From positions 72,590 through 136,589 of the forward strand of contig DELI01000007.1 in NCBI GenBank assembly GCA_002354335.1: DNA of 64,000 bases, given 5' to 3'. Both the position numbers and the translations under genes were made by a program. The notes under the pieces were generated by a model that saw only the letters and a list, made by a program, of their open reading frames with translations, was not told the DNA's origin and made no database searches. This DNA comes from Sphingobacterium sp. UBA2700 (GTDB taxonomy: Bacteria; Bacteroidota; Bacteroidia; Sphingobacteriales; Sphingobacteriaceae). Numbering within the stretch: the first letter of the stretch is position 1; each line of letters opens with the position of its first letter. Positions 16,594-25,916 of this stretch are shown piece by piece.

Positions 16594-19500
16594 ATGATGC
16601 AAAACCTCTATTATTCACTCTTCATGATCTGTGCGCTGATATTTTATGGGCAGCGTAGTGAGGCAAAAAATCTAAATAGCCTCCATCGGAATCACTTAAA
16701 TTCGACTAAGCTGAAGTCCATTGCTAAGTTAGACTCTATCAAAATTACAGGAAAAGTAACTGACGCCAATGGCACTGCCTTGGAAGGGGTGGTGATTACG
16801 GAGAAGAACACGACGAACTCCAGTATTTCCGATAAAGATGGTGCTTATGAGCTCTCCGCGGGAGCTAGCGGCACCTTGGTGTTTCTAAAGTCAGGCTTCC
16901 AAACAAAAGAAGTGCCCGTAAATAATCAAAAAGAAATTATTGTGAGCTTATTGGCTGGTGAAGACAAGCCGGAGGCTGCGGCTGAGCAGGACACTTTGAA
17001 AAAAGAAGTGCCTGATACGGTTGCGAAGCAAGTTCCCAAATCTAATGTACAGGCTCCGACAACGCAAGCTCAGGGTACCGTTAGTGGTACAGTTTCTGGC
17101 CCGTCGGGTCCTTTAGCTGGCGTTACGGTACAGGTGCGGGGCACGAGTGTGAGCAGCAGTACCGATCAAGACGGGAAGTTTGAAATTGCGGCGTCGCCAG
17201 GGCAGACCTTAACCTTCAATTCGGTGGGCTATGCCCCTAGTAGTCGGACAGTGGGCGATAGCAAGACGCTTCAGGTTACTCTCGAAACGGAGACCAATAC
17301 CATTGAATCAGTACAGGTCGTTGCTGTTGGTTATGGTACGATGAAACGTGCAACCTTGCCTACGGCGGTATCCAGTATTGGCGCCTCGGAAATTGAAAAT
17401 GAAGTGTTGCCAAGTATTACACAAGCTATCCAAGGGAAAGCCGGCGGTGTGCAGGTGACGCAGAAATCGGGTTCTCCAGGTTCAGGAATTAATATCCGCG
17501 TGCGTGGTACGACCTCTATTAATGCGAGTTCAGATCCCTTATATGTGGTTGACGGTATTCCAGTGAACAGCACGACAAACTTTACCGGGGGTTCGAGCTT
17601 TGAGCTTGGAGGTGGAACGCAGGGTATCAATGTGTTGGCATCGATCAACCCTTCGGATGTGCAATCCATTGAGATATTGAAGGATGCGGCTTCGTCATCC
17701 ATTTACGGATCCCGCGCGGCTAATGGCGTGGTGCTGATAACGACAAAAAAAGGAGTTGCAGGCAAAAGTGAGTTTAATTTCAATATGTATGAAGGCTTTT
17801 CGAATGTTCCGCGCGAGCGCTATCATAAAATGATGAATACCACGCAGTATCAGGATTACATGACTGATATGTATAAATATGTGAAGGAGAATAATCCCAA
17901 TGCGACGATCCCTGATCAGATTTTTGCAAATCCGGATGTGAATACGGACTGGCAGGATGCGATCTTCCGCACCGCTCCAACGAGAAGCTATGAGCTATCG
18001 GCGAGCGGCGGCAGTGAGAAAACGCAGTATTACACTTCAGTTGGCTATATGCGACAGGGGGGGGTATTGTTGAATTCTGATTTCAACAGGCTGAGTGGCC
18101 GTTTAAACCTGAATCATCAGCATAATGAGAAGTTGCGCTTTGCTGCTTCGATTAACCTGACACGTGCTATCAATCAGCGGGTTCAGGAGGAAAACTCCAA
18201 AGAGGGTCCGACGAAGAACGGGATTTTCTCGCCACCTAATATCGGAATCTATGATGCGCAGGGGAATTATGCTTATGATATGGTCACGAGAACCCGTGAG
18301 AACCCTGTAGCGATGTTAGAATTGCCGACCAACGAAGCGAATACTTTCCGTGCATTAGCGAATGCAAGTGCTGAGTATAGCTTTATTCCTGAATTAACGT
18401 TGAAGACGAGCTTTGGAACCGATATCAGTTTTATCGACGAGACCTTCTTTATGCCACCAATCGGGCTTCGCTCCTGGGCGAGTCGTGGAGGTGTAGGCGC
18501 AAGAAGAAATACCAGAGACCAGTTATGGATCAATGAGACGACTTTGACCTACGATAAAACGGTAGGCGATCACTACTTCAATGCCTTAGCAGGGTTCTCG
18601 GTGCAAGAGTCTCGATTGGAATTTGTACATGGGCAGCGTTCGAATTTTCCGAGCAACGATATCAATCAGCTCGTTGCGGGCGGTATAGTCGATAATGCGA
18701 ACGCCTTTCCTGAGGAATGGGCAATTGCGTCGGGGTTTGCCAGGGTAAATTATAATTACTTGGAAAAATATATCTTAAATCTAAACTTGAGAGCTGATGG
18801 CTCCTCACGATTTGGTGCGGATAATCGTTGGGCATATTTCCCATCGGTTGCTGCTGCCTGGAGAATTAATCAGGAGGATTTCTTAAAAGACAATAAAACC
18901 TTCAGTGATTTGAAGCTTCGTGCAAGCTGGGGTATTACCGGGAATCAGAACATTGGTAACTATGCTAGCCGTTCTCTGTATTCTGCGGGGAATAACTACA
19001 TGGGCGTACCGGGATTTGTTCCGAATGTCTTGGGAGATCAAGGCTTGAAATGGGAAACGACCATGCAGTGGAATGTGGGTACCGATGTTGGTCTTTTCAA
19101 TAACCGAATCTCTTTGTTGGCAGATTATTACCATAAGAAAACGACTGACCTGCTATTGGGCATGCCGATTCTGCTGAGTTCAGGATTCGGGACTTATTTT
19201 ACGAATGCTGGTAATATCGAGAATAAGGGTTTTGAGTTCGAATTAAGTTCAAAGAATTTAGTCGGTGAGTTTAAATGGTCAACTTCCTTGAACATGACTT
19301 TCAATAGGAATAAGATTTTGAAGCTTGCGGATGGTGTTGACGAAATGTTCGGTGGTATCGAAGGGGTGAACCGTGCGCGGATAGGCGAGCCGCTGGGTGT
19401 TTTTTACGGATATAAAGCGGTAGGTGTGAATACGCAGACGGGTATGATCGATTACCAAGCTCATGACGGCTCTGTTGGTCCGCCGAAGGATAATAATTTC

Positions 19501-20031
19501 TATAAGATTGGCGATCCGAATCCCCAGTTCTTCGGAGGTATCAGCAATAACTTCAGCTACAAAAACTTTGATTTAAGTATCCTGGGGCAATTTACCTATG
19601 GCAATGATATTCTGAACTATGGTTTAGCAAATGGTTTGGAAGGCTATAATGTGAGCTCGAATGCATTCGTAGACTGGGAGCGGAGATGGAGACAGCCGGG
19701 CGATATAACCGATGTACCTAGACCGACGCCGAGCAACTCCGACAATGGTAAAGTATCTACTCGATTTATTCAGGATGGTTCTTTTTTCAGGATTCGTAAT
19801 GTTACTTTTGGCTATACCTTGCCAGAGTCTATTTCGGAAAAAATCAGAATGAAAAAGCTTCGTTGGTATTTCACCGTGCAGAACGCTTATGTCTTTACGA
19901 ACTACAGAGGTTTTGACCCCGAAGTAAGCTCGAGCCATGGCGGCGCGAATGCAGGTCTTATTTATGGATATGACTATGGAAGTTATCCGCAGCCAAGAAT
20001 GTTTACTACCGGCTTTAACATCACGTTCTAA
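16594..20031 (+). CDS. SusC-family receptor with two N-terminal carboxypeptidase-regulatory-like domains
   Basis: About 1145 residues from the ATG at 16594 (MMQNLYYSLFMICALIFYGQ); an ATG at 16492 would add 34 residues before the signal peptide. After the signal peptide come a first regulatory-like domain (about 50-120, ITGKVTDANGTALEGVVITE), a Pro/Ala/Gln/Lys-rich linker (about 121-161) and a second such domain (about 162-232, GTVSGPSGPLAGVTVQVRGT). The TonB-box region (VVAVGYGTMKR), plug (VRGTTSINASSDPLYVVDGI; ILKDAASSSIYGSRAANG) and barrel follow. Most SusC proteins have one such domain, so the duplication is unusual. It pairs with the susD 17 bases downstream. Confidence 0.94.
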   Translation: MMQNLYYSLFMICALIFYGQRSEAKNLNSLHRNHLNSTKLKSIAKLDSIKITGKVTDANGTALEGVVITEKNTTNSSISDKDGAYELSAGASGTLVFLKSGFQTKEVPVNNQKEIIVSLLAGEDKPEAAAEQDTLKKEVPDTVAKQVPKSNVQAPTTQAQGTVSGTVSGPSGPLAGVTVQVRGTSVSSSTDQDGKFEIAASPGQTLTFNSVGYAPSSRTVGDSKTLQVTLETETNTIESVQVVAVGYGTMKRATLPTAVSSIGASEIENEVLPSITQAIQGKAGGVQVTQKSGSPGSGINIRVRGTTSINASSDPLYVVDGIPVNSTTNFTGGSSFELGGGTQGINVLASINPSDVQSIEILKDAASSSIYGSRAANGVVLITTKKGVAGKSEFNFNMYEGFSNVPRERYHKMMNTTQYQDYMTDMYKYVKENNPNATIPDQIFANPDVNTDWQDAIFRTAPTRSYELSASGGSEKTQYYTSVGYMRQGGVLLNSDFNRLSGRLNLNHQHNEKLRFAASINLTRAINQRVQEENSKEGPTKNGIFSPPNIGIYDAQGNYAYDMVTRTRENPVAMLELPTNEANTFRALANASAEYSFIPELTLKTSFGTDISFIDETFFMPPIGLRSWASRGGVGARRNTRDQLWINETTLTYDKTVGDHYFNALAGFSVQESRLEFVHGQRSNFPSNDINQLVAGGIVDNANAFPEEWAIASGFARVNYNYLEKYILNLNLRADGSSRFGADNRWAYFPSVAAAWRINQEDFLKDNKTFSDLKLRASWGITGNQNIGNYASRSLYSAGNNYMGVPGFVPNVLGDQGLKWETTMQWNVGTDVGLFNNRISLLADYYHKKTTDLLLGMPILLSSGFGTYFTNAGNIENKGFEFELSSKNLVGEFKWSTSLNMTFNRNKILKLADGVDEMFGGIEGVNRARIGEPLGVFYGYKAVGVNTQTGMIDYQAHDGSVGPPKDNNFYKIGDPNPQFFGGISNNFSYKNFDLSILGQFTYGNDILNYGLANGLEGYNVSSNAFVDWERRWRQPGDITDVPRPTPSNSDNGKVSTRFIQDGSFFRIRNVTFGYTLPESISEKIRMKKLRWYFTVQNAYVFTNYRGFDPEVSSSHGGANAGLIYGYDYGSYPQPRMFTTGFNITF

Positions 20032-20048
20032 CTATAATTGCAAAACAC

Positions 20049-21437
20049 ATGAAAAAGAATATAATCAGATTATTAATATGTTGCGGGTTAGGGCTATCGG
20101 TTTCTTCCTGTGATAAGTTTTTGGATCGCGAGCCGTTAGGACAGATCGGTGCGAGCGAATATTTTAAGACGGAAACGAATGCGAATTCTGCAGTCATGGG
20201 AATGTACCGGACGATGATGAATTCCTTTTCTTTCGGGCAATCCTTTATTACAGTTCCGGAGTTCTCGGCGGTTCATATTGAGCATTCCGCGAAATTTCAG
20301 GAGTACGAGTTGATGGCGATTCATAAGATCAATACGGTGAATCCATGGATGAAGAATATATGGCAGGCGGCCTATACAACCATTAACGCGGCAAACAATA
20401 TTATTGCGGAGGTTCCTAATATGGCTGAGGGATCGATTTCGAATGAAAAGAGAGATCAGTTTGTTGGGGAAGCGAAGTTTGTGCGCGCGTTGAACTTTTT
20501 CTTCTTGGTTCGTGCGTTTGGTAATATACCAGTGCCATTAACGGCGACGAAGGAGGGGACAGCTCATGATTTGGATCAGTCGGCACCTGCCGAAGTGTAC
20601 AAGCAGATTGTTCAGGATTTGACAGATGCGAGCAGCTTACTGCCTGTGAATAATCCGAATACGGGTGATGCCGTTCGTGGAAGAGCTTCGCATTGGGCAG
20701 CAAAGGCGCTGTTGTCGAAGGTTTACTTATATCAAGGTTCATTGACGAATGATTACTCAAAGGCAGCAAGTTTAGCGGAGGAGGTTATCAAATCTGGCAA
20801 ATATTCGTTGGCTAGTGATTTCAGCTCGATATGGATAACAGAGAATAGTGCGGAAGCGATTTTTGAGCTTCAGTTTGATGGTCAAGCAACTAATCCCTTG
20901 GCCTCTGTCGCAAATAACAATGCGAGTGTTTTGTTCTTTGCAAAAGAGCCTTTCATTGATGGCTTGTTTGAGGCGACAGATAAGCGGAAGGCTTTTTCCT
21001 ATAAAAAAGAGGCTTTGAAGACTGACCCAAAGACTACGAGAGCGTTTATGGGGAAATTTCCAAACTTCTCTCCGGCCAGTCAGAACTTTCCAGCAATCCG
21101 ATTGGCGGAGCTGTATTTAATTCATGCGGAAGCGAAAGCCAGAGTTGACAACAGTGTCAGCGCGGCATCTTACGCTTCTTTGAAAATGGTTCAAGATCGC
21201 GCAGGTATCAGCAAGCCGATCAGCACCTACACAAGCTTGGCGGATTATATTACAGCCATACAGGATGAAAAAGAGCGAGAGCTAGTTTTTGAGGGGGAAA
21301 CTTGGTTTGATCAATGCCGTACGAAATACGCTTTGAAAAAGCACAGTACGTTGACCAGTGAGAACTTTTTCCTATATCCAATCCCTGTGGATGAGATTAA
21401 TCAAAGTAGTAAATTAAAGCAGAATCCGGGATATTAA
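20049..21437 (+). CDS. SusD/RagB-family lipoprotein
   Basis: A 462-residue lipoprotein with lipobox SVSSC (Cys at about residue 21), then DKFLDREPLGQIGASEYFKT, a typical SusD start. Further signatures are VGEAKFVRALNFFFLVRAFG, PAIRLAELYLIHAEAKARV and the C-terminal LYPIPVDEINQSSKLKQNPG. It is the partner of the SusC encoded just upstream. A strong terminator follows. Confidence 0.94.
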   Translation: MKKNIIRLLICCGLGLSVSSCDKFLDREPLGQIGASEYFKTETNANSAVMGMYRTMMNSFSFGQSFITVPEFSAVHIEHSAKFQEYELMAIHKINTVNPWMKNIWQAAYTTINAANNIIAEVPNMAEGSISNEKRDQFVGEAKFVRALNFFFLVRAFGNIPVPLTATKEGTAHDLDQSAPAEVYKQIVQDLTDASSLLPVNNPNTGDAVRGRASHWAAKALLSKVYLYQGSLTNDYSKAASLAEEVIKSGKYSLASDFSSIWITENSAEAIFELQFDGQATNPLASVANNNASVLFFAKEPFIDGLFEATDKRKAFSYKKEALKTDPKTTRAFMGKFPNFSPASQNFPAIRLAELYLIHAEAKARVDNSVSAASYASLKMVQDRAGISKPISTYTSLADYITAIQDEKERELVFEGETWFDQCRTKYALKKHSTLTSENFFLYPIPVDEINQSSKLKQNPGY

Positions 21438-21451
21438 TAGGATTCGATAGG

Positions 21452-21487
21452 TATAGCGCTCAATAGCATTGGGCGCTATATTTTTTT
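21452..21487 (+). terminator. Rho-independent terminator after susD
   Basis: Stem TATAGCGCTCAAT / ATTGGGCGCTATA (13 pairs, one wobble), loop AGC, then a run of seven Ts. Confidence 0.9.
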
Positions 21488-21524
21488 CTAGATAGTCGGG
21501 TTTTAAGTGTCGTGAAGAAGTGTG

Positions 21525-22379
21525 TTACGGCTCGATGGATCGAAGAAATTGCTCCAGGTCGCTTTCTTTCGGTAGTTCGAATTTCTGTTTTAAGCGGTAT
21601 TTGAACATTCTTACACTTTGAGCTTCAATATGCAGCACCTGCGCTATTTGTTTCGTGCTCATCTGAAGGTAGATATATGCGCAATATCGTAAATCAAGGG
21701 CGGTAAGTTTATTATTGGATTTCTCCATGAGGCGTTGGAAGAAGTTGGGATGGAGTTGAGAAATCTGCCAGCGAATGTCTTCGAAGTCCGCATTTAGCAG
21801 CGCTTCTTCTTTTAAAAGTTTGTTGATGTCTTGTGCATCTCCTGCTTGCAATTTCAGTTTAATCTGCTTGAGCATGTCATTCTTATGCTCAATTAATAAG
21901 CTATTAGCTAAAGCTTCTTTTTGTAGTTGCTGATGTTTCAATTCGAGTAGGTCTTGTTCGGCTTTTAGTCTAGCCTGCTCTTCTTTTTCTAGCCGTACCT
22001 GCATCTTTGCTGTTTGTTCAGCATCCTCCTTTTCCTTAGCGAGTTTCTTTTCCCGCTCGATGGAGTAGCGTAATTTATAATGATACGACCGGAACATAAA
22101 TCCTAATCCCAACAAAGCCAATAGCGCCACGCCTCCATAGAGGTAGTTCATGGTTTGCCGTAGATTCGCGGTTTCCGTCAAGAGTTTGAGCTGCTGATCC
22201 TTCTTTTCTGTCTCGTATTGCATTTCAAGCTTCTGCGCATTGAATATCTGAAGCTGATCAAAGTTCTTTTTTAACACTTCTTCAGCTTTTTCTTGACAGG
22301 CTATCGCTGTTGGGTAGTCCTTCTTTTTTTTACTGATGTCGACCAGGCCTTTATATAGCGTATGCTCTAACCAAAGCAT
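21525..22379 (-). CDS. TPR/coiled-coil/HTH regulator, 3' fragment of a frameshifted gene
   Basis: A 284-residue reading frame that is the C-terminal half of the gene starting at 23328. It contains the end of a TPR region (about 1-45), a membrane segment (YLYGGVALLALLGLGFMF, about 79-96), a long charged coiled coil (about 105-175) and a C-terminal helix-turn-helix (LTALDLRYCAYIYLQMSTKQ followed by IAQVLHIEAQSVRMFKYRL), similar to the Bacteroidota TPR regulators with a LuxR-like tail. The open frame extends upstream of this ATG to about 22410 (VKQFEQQNDNS), directly abutting the other fragment, so the ATG here is not a natural start. Confidence 0.8.
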   Translation of the reverse strand: MLWLEHTLYKGLVDISKKKKDYPTAIACQEKAEEVLKKNFDQLQIFNAQKLEMQYETEKKDQQLKLLTETANLRQTMNYLYGGVALLALLGLGFMFRSYHYKLRYSIEREKKLAKEKEDAEQTAKMQVRLEKEEQARLKAEQDLLELKHQQLQKEALANSLLIEHKNDMLKQIKLKLQAGDAQDINKLLKEEALLNADFEDIRWQISQLHPNFFQRLMEKSNNKLTALDLRYCAYIYLQMSTKQIAQVLHIEAQSVRMFKYRLKQKFELPKESDLEQFLRSIEP

Positions 22380-22407
22380 GCTATTGTCGTTTTGCTGCTC
22401 AAATTGT

Positions 22408-23328
22408 TTAACCTTCTAAGAGGTAATTTTCAGCGGTTTCCAGATCGCCCTCCGGCATAGCAAATTCGCTCTTTATTCCGTATATATTCACCCAGCGTTT
22501 GAACGGCGCTCGCTTTTCCTCTAAGGTAGTCTCCGCTATTTTAAGATATTTGTAGGCCTCGACTTTTCGGGTAGTCAGGGACTCCGAGGAATGTTCTAGG
22601 AGATAATTTGCGAAATTGATCATCATGATGACCAGCGTGCTGCCGCTCACTTCTGTGGGATGGCTTTGATATGTTTTATATGCTTTTTGTAGGTAAAATT
22701 GATTACTATCCAAGTCGGATACTTTGTTGTTTTCTCGGAAGCGAAAGAGGTAGATGGCAGATAGACCTAGATCTACATTGGCTTTGTAATTAGGATTTCC
22801 ACTTTGCTGCGCATACTTATCACATTCTTTGATATACTGCATCATCTTATCTTCGTCCTTCCATCCGCTATAGGTAGCATATAAGAGGTAGTTTAGATGA
22901 TACTTGAGGTCTAGGTGTCCTTCTTGGTTTTCTATAAGTTGGAGCCCTGTTATAGCGTCTTTTACCACCTCGTCCGGCAAATTGAAAAAGCTATTTAGCA
23001 GACTTTTGAATCGAAAAGCTACCGCTTTGGAAACCGGGCTCTTCGCATTCGGTAGAAATTCAAGGCTTTTTTCAATAGCTTCTCTCGCCAATTTCACACT
23101 GTCAATATTGATATAAAGCCCGCCTAAATATCCATAAAGCTGTGTGAGATCATCCTCCGTATTCTTTGGATTAGCAATCGCGTTCTCTATAGTTTTGATA
23201 CCCTCATCAAACTTATTCTTCTGCGAGAGTTGCTCCACCTTACTTATGCACTTTTCAGTAGATTGGCGTAGCACTTGCGCATGGGTAGAGAATGATAGCA
23301 GTGATAAAAAGGTGAGAATAATTCGCAT
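22408..23328 (-). CDS. TPR/coiled-coil/HTH regulator, 5' fragment of a frameshifted gene
   Basis: A 306-residue frame with a signal peptide (MRIILTFLSLLSFSTHAQ) followed by helical TPR-like repeats (DLTQLYGYLGGLYINIDSVK, NPNYKANVDLGLSAIYLF, EAYKYLKIAETTLEE) and ending abruptly at NYLLEG. The TPR repeat resumes in another frame at once: removing one G of the GAAGGTTAAACAA sequence near 22412 gives a continuous protein of roughly 600 residues. The intact protein would have a periplasmic TPR sensor, one membrane span, a cytoplasmic coiled coil and a DNA-binding domain. Sequencing error or recent inactivation cannot be separated here. Confidence 0.8.
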   Translation of the reverse strand: MRIILTFLSLLSFSTHAQVLRQSTEKCISKVEQLSQKNKFDEGIKTIENAIANPKNTEDDLTQLYGYLGGLYINIDSVKLAREAIEKSLEFLPNAKSPVSKAVAFRFKSLLNSFFNLPDEVVKDAITGLQLIENQEGHLDLKYHLNYLLYATYSGWKDEDKMMQYIKECDKYAQQSGNPNYKANVDLGLSAIYLFRFRENNKVSDLDSNQFYLQKAYKTYQSHPTEVSGSTLVIMMINFANYLLEHSSESLTTRKVEAYKYLKIAETTLEEKRAPFKRWVNIYGIKSEFAMPEGDLETAENYLLEG

Positions 23329-23633
23329 AGGTGATTGACTATTAGTATATACAATCTATAAATTATTTTCTAAATAGCCCTGATGGGATCAGTTTGAAGC
23401 GAGTGCGTTTATTGGACTAAAAGTCCGTGGAGCACTTTCAGGTACATTTTGGTAGATAAAATGTATATACGAATGTATGTAGTCTGTATTGGAGTATAAC
23501 AAGCGATTAGCCCCAAATGTAGCAGATATGGTCACATTCGTTAAATCAAGTTCTCATGCATAATTGGTATTCAATAAGTACATAAAAAAGCCGTCTTTAT
23601 GGACGGCTCTAAATGTCTTTATTTTTTGAAAGC
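23329..23633. other. Intergenic gap, little seen
   Basis: About 305 bases upstream of the TPR-regulator gene. It holds a small hairpin GGACT-AAA-AGTCC (about 23414-23426) and, at its right end, the terminator of the small membrane protein gene. No gene is visible. Confidence 0.5.
23583..23608 (-). terminator. Terminator of the small membrane protein gene
   Basis: On the minus strand AGCCGTC/GACGGCT with loop CATAAA is followed by TTTTTTAT. It lies about 26 bases after the stop codon at 23634. Confidence 0.8.
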
Positions 23634-23888
23634 TTATATAACGCGCTGCGTTCTAGTACGCAGCTCTTGCTTAATTTCTCTTAATTTTAATAATCCTGGA
23701 AGCGTACTTAAAATAGATGCAATCACTAACACAGGCAATACAATATCCTGTTGTTGATTCAAATAGATCGTTGCGAAGCTCAACATGATGATATTTAACA
23801 TCAAAGAAGCTAATACGAAATTATAACTATTCCTGCGTTGAATATTTAGTTGTCTATTGCTTAACTCAGAGACATTATAATTCTTCAT
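23634..23888 (-). CDS. Small membrane protein of unknown function
   Basis: An 84-residue protein with two hydrophobic segments (about 25-44, NFVLASLMLNIIMLSFATIY, and about 51-67, VLPVLVIASILSTLPGL) and charged tails, the C-terminal one basic. It stands alone with its own terminator. No family is recognised. Confidence 0.65.
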   Translation of the reverse strand: MKNYNVSELSNRQLNIQRRNSYNFVLASLMLNIIMLSFATIYLNQQQDIVLPVLVIASILSTLPGLLKLREIKQELRTRTQRVI

Positions 23889-24068
23889 GATCTATTTCTA
23901 AATTTTAACCTAGCATCAGTACACATTTTAGTAATGTACCAATGGAAAGTTTAAACTTAGGAAATAGTAGGAGTAAGTGCAATAGTTTTTTTTACTTTTA
24001 TTCAAAGCTTTTTAAAAGATTAAAGAAAAGCTGTAGAAAATAAGCCACATGCGCTATCGATTTTCAGT

Positions 24069-24137
24069 CATTACATAACATTTGTAATGTATCATGTAAC
24101 AACCGCCATTACACGTTTCTGCCGGACGCGTAATGGC
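24069..24137. other. Two adjacent stem-loops in an otherwise empty gap (23889-24328)
   Basis: CATTAC/GTAATG (24069-24074, 24084-24089) is followed by GCCATTACACG/CGCGTAATGGC (24105-24115, 24127-24137; one mismatch, 11-base loop). The two hairpins share the word ATTAC/GTAAT. They lie upstream of the small membrane protein gene and downstream of the fimbrillin-like gene on the minus strand. Neither is followed by a T run. The rest of this 440-base gap shows nothing else. Confidence 0.4.
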
Positions 24138-24328
24138 TTATTGGGGATAACCTTAAACAATCAATGTTAAAATCATCAAAAAAAACAGTGTTGTTTAAGC
24201 CAATTGGTTGTCTACATGTTTGCATGTTTTAATTTCCTGCTGTTCTAACGCATCGCACGTTTTTAAACGGAGTTTGAAGGATGTTGAAACTTCCTATGAT
24301 ATTGATGTTTAGCAATTCAGTTTCCATT

Positions 24329-25279
24329 CTATTGAAGAAGGCGTTTGAGAGGTAAAGCTCTGGAACCTGCATTAATCAACGGAGGTAAAGCTATTATCTC
24401 ATTGGAAGTCCACACGTTAGCAGAGTTTCCGAAGCTATTTCCAAAGTCTAAGCTTAGTAGCTCAAATATACTGATTGCATTACCCTGTCCATTGTAGTTG
24501 AAACGGAGTTTATTGCTCGGGTAAGGAGCTGCTGTTCCGCTAGCGGGGTATTCATAATAGCCCAATCCACCGACATTTCCCCTACTTCCCGAATGGGATA
24601 ACAGATTGTCGTAGTCTGCTTCCGTAGCAATGCGCCATACGCCTTCCGGATACACTAAGCTGCATGGGTCTACATCTTGATCTCGAACGGCCCAGTTTTC
24701 AGGAAGGTGCGCTTTGAAAGCGAAGTAACTATTACGACTGCTATTGTGGTTGTAGGTGTGGTTAAAACGGTAAGGGTTGTGCCCCGCTTCATAATAGATA
24801 TTCTGTCTTGCCCATTTTACGGTTCCCACGGTTAACGCGGATTCGATCATATCTACACTAACTGTACGACTTACTCCTAAAGACGAATTAGCTAAATTGA
24901 CCGACGAAAGCACAACTGGCGTCGTAAAACTGCGTATACTGCCGTCATCGATATGGATGCTGAGTTTATTTAAGATAACCTGAAAATTGTTGATTGTATT
25001 CGGATTAGCGGTATAAAAGTAAGCAACGTTGCGGTCGCCATAAGCATATCCCGGCACTTGTTGAAAGTTAGAAGATACCGGCGTTGCGGAATAATTTCCC
25101 TCGTTGCTGACTGCGCCAGTAAATAGATTTAATGTCACTTTCCCAAAATAATTACCACCAAACGTAATCTCCGCGGCGCTCAGGTCTGCAAACATTCCCA
25201 TGGTGTTTAGCTCGACGGCAACTCTGGATAACTTATGTTTAAAAACAATACCTAATGGCGTGTTTCCCGTATTGGCCAC
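24329..25279 (-). CDS. Fimbrillin-like lipoprotein, 3' fragment of a frameshifted gene
   Basis: A 316-residue frame formally starting at a GTG at 25279, but the frame is open further upstream through the C run at 25341-25346 and there reads PFSKHTYRRDYDLLYATDTI. The DLLYA motif and following FKHKLSRVAVELNT are typical of the fimbrillin-family/FimB-Mfa2-like surface lipoproteins of Bacteroidota. The C-terminal part resembles the conserved module of the family, with GVWRIATEADYDNLL, YNGQGN and WTSNEI. It is the C-terminal part of the protein beginning at 25881. Confidence 0.75.
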   Translation of the reverse strand: MANTGNTPLGIVFKHKLSRVAVELNTMGMFADLSAAEITFGGNYFGKVTLNLFTGAVSNEGNYSATPVSSNFQQVPGYAYGDRNVAYFYTANPNTINNFQVILNKLSIHIDDGSIRSFTTPVVLSSVNLANSSLGVSRTVSVDMIESALTVGTVKWARQNIYYEAGHNPYRFNHTYNHNSSRNSYFAFKAHLPENWAVRDQDVDPCSLVYPEGVWRIATEADYDNLLSHSGSRGNVGGLGYYEYPASGTAAPYPSNKLRFNYNGQGNAISIFELLSLDFGNSFGNSANVWTSNEIIALPPLINAGSRALPLKRLLQ

Positions 25280-25281
25280 TT

Positions 25282-25881
25282 CTATGGTGTCTGTAGCATA
25301 GAGTAAGTCATAGTCTCGCCTGTAGGTATGTTTGGAGAAAGGGGGGCGGAGACATTCGGCAATGGGATGCTATTATCTCTATTGTAGGAGTATGCGATCC
25401 ATCGATAGCTAGCACCTTTTACAACATCAATCTTTAGCTCCGTGCCGGCGGTCGCTTCGACATTCGCATGCAAACTGCCATCCATATTGCAAAGCAGCAT
25501 CCTGAAGAGGATTCCTGAGGCTACAGACTCTGCTCTGATACCTCCAGACGACTGCTTATTCTTACTTGATGATATCAGCCTGATCTTATCGTTTGTCTTA
25601 TATTCATCGCGTTTAACATCGATGACATAATCGAGCGCCCCCTCGGTTTGGATGGTCGGGCGAGTAAGTATGGAACTTCTCACGTTGCTTGATGCCTTTT
25701 GGCCGTTTGGATTATCTTCAGTCGCGATAGTCTCAGTTCCGAGAATGGAAACCGTCAATCCTGCGAGTTTAGATGGGTCGATCTCGTTAGAAACTTCCCT
25801 AGAGCAAGATGTTAAAATGAAGATGTAGAGGATCAAAAGCCCTATTATTTGAAACCTCTTATATATAATACGTTTTTTCAT
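25282..25881 (-). CDS. Fimbrillin-like lipoprotein, 5' fragment of a frameshifted gene
   Basis: A 199-residue frame from the ATG at 25881 (MKKRIIYKRFQIIG), with a lipobox FILTSC (Cys26). The frame is open upstream of this ATG, but only the 25881 start gives a proper signal peptide. The beta-rich mature part (KRDEYKTNDKIRLISSSKN, AYSYN) matches the N-terminal region of fimbrillin-family proteins. The frame is lost at a run of six Cs (minus strand; 25341-25346): one more C restores a single protein of about 530 residues. It follows a very small gene by 35 bases. Confidence 0.75.
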   Translation of the reverse strand: MKKRIIYKRFQIIGLLILYIFILTSCSREVSNEIDPSKLAGLTVSILGTETIATEDNPNGQKASSNVRSSILTRPTIQTEGALDYVIDVKRDEYKTNDKIRLISSSKNKQSSGGIRAESVASGILFRMLLCNMDGSLHANVEATAGTELKIDVVKGASYRWIAYSYNRDNSIPLPNVSAPLSPNIPTGETMTYSMLQTP

Positions 25882-25916
25882 GTGAAAATCTATGTCGATT
25901 GTAGAAATAATTAAGG

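Noticed and set aside
22400..22420. Programmed +1 frameshifting instead of a mutation
   Set aside because: The site GGT TAA A does not resemble a known slippery sequence such as the CTT TGA of release factor 2, and there is no obvious stimulatory element.
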